From positions 21,165-28,044 of the forward strand of contig CAJOCV010000043.1 in the NCBI GenBank assembly GCA_905233785.1: DNA of 6,880 bases, given 5' to 3'. Shown piece by piece: positions 5,471 through 6,880 of the stretch (positions are counted from its first letter, which is position 1; each line of letters starts with the position of its first letter). Below the pieces are notes generated by a model. The model had not been told where the DNA came from. It did not search any database and was given only the letters and a program-made list of their open reading frames with translations. The DNA comes from an uncultured Oscillospiraceae bacterium (GTDB lineage: Bacteria; Bacillota; Clostridia; Oscillospirales; Oscillospiraceae). A program made the translations under genes and the position numbers.

Positions 5471-6772
5471 ATGGCGCTGCATGTGATGGAGGAGGCCAAC
5501 CGCTGTCTTGGCTGCAAGAAGCCCCGCTGCCGGGAGGGCTGCCCGATCCATACCAATTGCCCCGAGGTCATCCGCCTGCTGAAGGAGGGCAAGCTCAACG
5601 AGGCCGGCTGGATGCTTTTTGAAAACAATCCCCTCACCACGGTCTGCTCCCTGGTCTGCAACCATGAGAAGCAGTGCGAAGGGCACTGTGTGCGCGGCAT
5701 CAAGGACGCGCCGGTGCACTTCTCCGTGATCGAAAACTACATTTCCACCACCTACGCAAACCAGATGGTCAAAGGGCCCGCGGAATTTAACGGCCGCCGG
5801 GTCGCCATCGTCGGCGCGGGGCCTGCGGGGCTCACCATCGCGGTCATCCTCGCCCGCTACGGCTACGGCGTCACCATCTTTGACAGCAAGGACAAGATCG
5901 GCGGCGTGCTGCGCTACGGCATCCCCGATTTCCGCCTGCCGGACTCCGTGCTGGACGATTTCGCCTACCGGCATCTGGAGCTCAAGGGCATCCAGTTCCG
6001 TCCGAACACCACGATCGGCGGCTCGATCACCATCGACGATATGTTCCGTGACGGCTATCAGGCCGTGTTCGTGGGCGCAGGGCTGTGGAAGCCGCGCGCC
6101 CTGCACATCAAGGGCGAGAGCCTGGGGCATGTGGCCTTCGCCATCAACTATCTCGCCGCGCCCGAGGCCTTTCGTCTGGGCGAGCGCGTCATCGTCATCG
6201 GCTCCGGCAACTCCGCGATGGACTGCGCCCGCACCGCCATTCGTCAGGGCGCGCGCTATGTCACGGTCTTCAACCGCCGCGACAAGATCGCCGCGAGCCA
6301 GTATGAAAGCAGCTACGCCAAGCTCGAAGGCGTGAGCTTTGAGATGATGAAGATCCCCGTGGAAATCCTCGAGAACAGCGTCGTCTTTGCCGACAGCGAG
6401 TTTGACGAGAACGGAAAGATCCGCGCGATCCCCGGCTCCGAAAAGCGCTATCCCTGCACCGGCGTCATCGTCGCGGTGAGCCAGGAGCTGGGCAGCAGCA
6501 TCGTCAGCAGCACCAAGGACATCGGCACCGAGCGCTCCGGCCTGCTGATCGCGGACGAGGACGGCAGAACCTCCCGTCCCGGCGTTTTCGCCGCGGGCGA
6601 CGCGGCGCACGGCGCGAGAACCGTTGTGGAGGCGGTCGCCAACGGCAAGCGCGTGGCCGAGACCATGCACGCCTACCTCCAGTCCCTGCCCATGCCCGAG
6701 CCTTCCGTCTATGCCGATGCGCCGCTTGCCGACGGCGTCGGCGGCGACGCCCTGGCCGAACAGCAGATATAG
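5471..6772 (+). CDS. Stand-alone GltD/NfnB-like FAD- and NAD(P)-dependent iron-sulfur oxidoreductase
   Basis: Predicted cytoplasmic flavoprotein that moves electrons between NAD(P)H and iron-sulfur centres; the physiological partner is unknown. The product is 433 residues. The N-terminal Fer4_20-type domain shows C12-x2-C15-x4-C20-x3-C24-P and a second cluster C59-x3-C63-x5-C69-x3-C73 (CSLVC, QCEGHC), as in glutamate synthase small subunits and NfnB. Then come the FAD-binding GAGPAG at 115-120, GGVLRYGIPDFRLP at 144-157, the NAD(P)-binding IGSGNSAMD at 243-251, and the C-terminal FAD motif GVFAAGD at 371-377. A tail of about 35 residues after ETMHAYL is rich in Ala, Asp and Pro and looks unconserved. 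No gltB-like large subunit or nfnA lies next to it in the window. It is separated from uxaA by 274 nt of repeats and has its own ribosome site, so it is probably transcribed separately. The family is firm; naming it gltD would be unsafe. Confidence 0.9.
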   Translation: MALHVMEEANRCLGCKKPRCREGCPIHTNCPEVIRLLKEGKLNEAGWMLFENNPLTTVCSLVCNHEKQCEGHCVRGIKDAPVHFSVIENYISTTYANQMVKGPAEFNGRRVAIVGAGPAGLTIAVILARYGYGVTIFDSKDKIGGVLRYGIPDFRLPDSVLDDFAYRHLELKGIQFRPNTTIGGSITIDDMFRDGYQAVFVGAGLWKPRALHIKGESLGHVAFAINYLAAPEAFRLGERVIVIGSGNSAMDCARTAIRQGARYVTVFNRRDKIAASQYESSYAKLEGVSFEMMKIPVEILENSVVFADSEFDENGKIRAIPGSEKRYPCTGVIVAVSQELGSSIVSSTKDIGTERSGLLIADEDGRTSRPGVFAAGDAAHGARTVVEAVANGKRVAETMHAYLQSLPMPEPSVYADAPLADGVGGDALAEQQI

Positions 6773-6784
6773 TTTTCAGAATTG

Positions 6785-6819
6785 TAACGATTCAGTCCCG
6801 TTCCGGGACTAAATCGTTA
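6785..6819. repeat. REP-like palindrome, copy B, after the oxidoreductase gene
   Basis: TAACGATTCAGTCCCG (6785-6800) pairs with CGGGACTAAATCGTTA (6804-6819) at 15 of 16 positions around TTC. The exception, 6793/6811, is C-A on the plus strand but a G-U wobble in minus-strand RNA. It starts 12 nt after the oxidoreductase stop and has no T-run on either side. It shares TGTAA-NNN-TTCAGTCCC with copy A (14 of 17 bases, 5192-5208 against 6783-6799). The three differing bases are changed on both arms, keeping the pairing. Confidence 0.78.
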
Positions 6820-6830
6820 GAGGGGATGCA

Positions 6831-6856
6831 CCCCGCTGCGCGCACTCGCGGCGGGG
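6831..6856. repeat. GC-rich stem-loop behind palindrome B
   Basis: CCCCGCTGCG (6831-6840) pairs with CGCGGCGGGG (6847-6856) with a single T-G wobble around CGCACT. No T-run follows. The remaining bases to 6880 are GC-rich with no coding frame I can support; the element may continue past the window edge. Confidence 0.45.
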
Positions 6857-6880
6857 GAACGCTCGCACACTTGCGGGGCG

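Noticed and set aside
5387..6670. Minus-strand open frame (about 427 codons) opposite the oxidoreductase gene
   Set aside because: Antisense shadow; its sequence is repetitive Ala/Gly/Asp/Val and the plus strand encodes clear FAD and NAD(P) motifs.

Overview
The window reads as ordinary chromosomal sequence from a high-GC bacterium. All five genes lie on the plus strand. Codons end mostly in G or C, ribosome binding sites are of the AAGGAG/GGGAGG type, and the proteins resemble clostridial versions of their families. My best inference is a gut-type Firmicute (Clostridia, Oscillospiraceae-like); nothing in the window fixes the taxon.

Region 1 (1-5196) is a hexuronate (D-galacturonate) catabolic operon. 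It holds the 3' part of a PfkB-family 2-keto-3-deoxygluconate kinase (kdgK), then complete genes for uronate isomerase (uxaC), tagaturonate reductase (uxaB) and altronate dehydratase (uxaA). Galacturonate is isomerised to tagaturonate by UxaC, reduced to altronate by UxaB, dehydrated to 2-keto-3-deoxygluconate (KDG) by UxaA, and phosphorylated to KDPG by KdgK. The aldolase that would split KDPG, any transporter or regulator, and the glucuronate-specific genes (uxuA, uxuB) are not in the window and may lie upstream. Genes are tightly packed: 16 nt between uxaC and uxaB, and a 4-nt ATGA overlap between uxaB and uxaA. The one larger gap, between kdgK and uxaC, contains a perfect 14-bp stem-loop whose U-tract is on the minus strand.

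Region 2 (5197-5470) is a 274-nt non-coding stretch crowded with inverted repeats: a near-perfect palindrome that includes the uxaA stop codon, four further stem-loops and an imperfect 20-nt direct repeat. A weak promoter candidate sits near its 3' end.

Region 3 (5471-6772) is a complete gene for a stand-alone GltD/NfnB-like FAD- and NAD(P)-dependent oxidoreductase with two N-terminal cysteine clusters for iron-sulfur centres. No partner subunit is visible, and it is probably a separate transcription unit from the uronate operon.

Region 4 (6773-6880) is non-coding. It carries a second copy of the palindrome found after uxaA, again directly behind a stop codon and again followed by a GC-rich stem-loop. 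The two copies differ at three consecutive stem positions that are changed on both arms, so pairing is kept. This paired, covarying palindrome is the most interesting signal; the genes themselves are well-known families.
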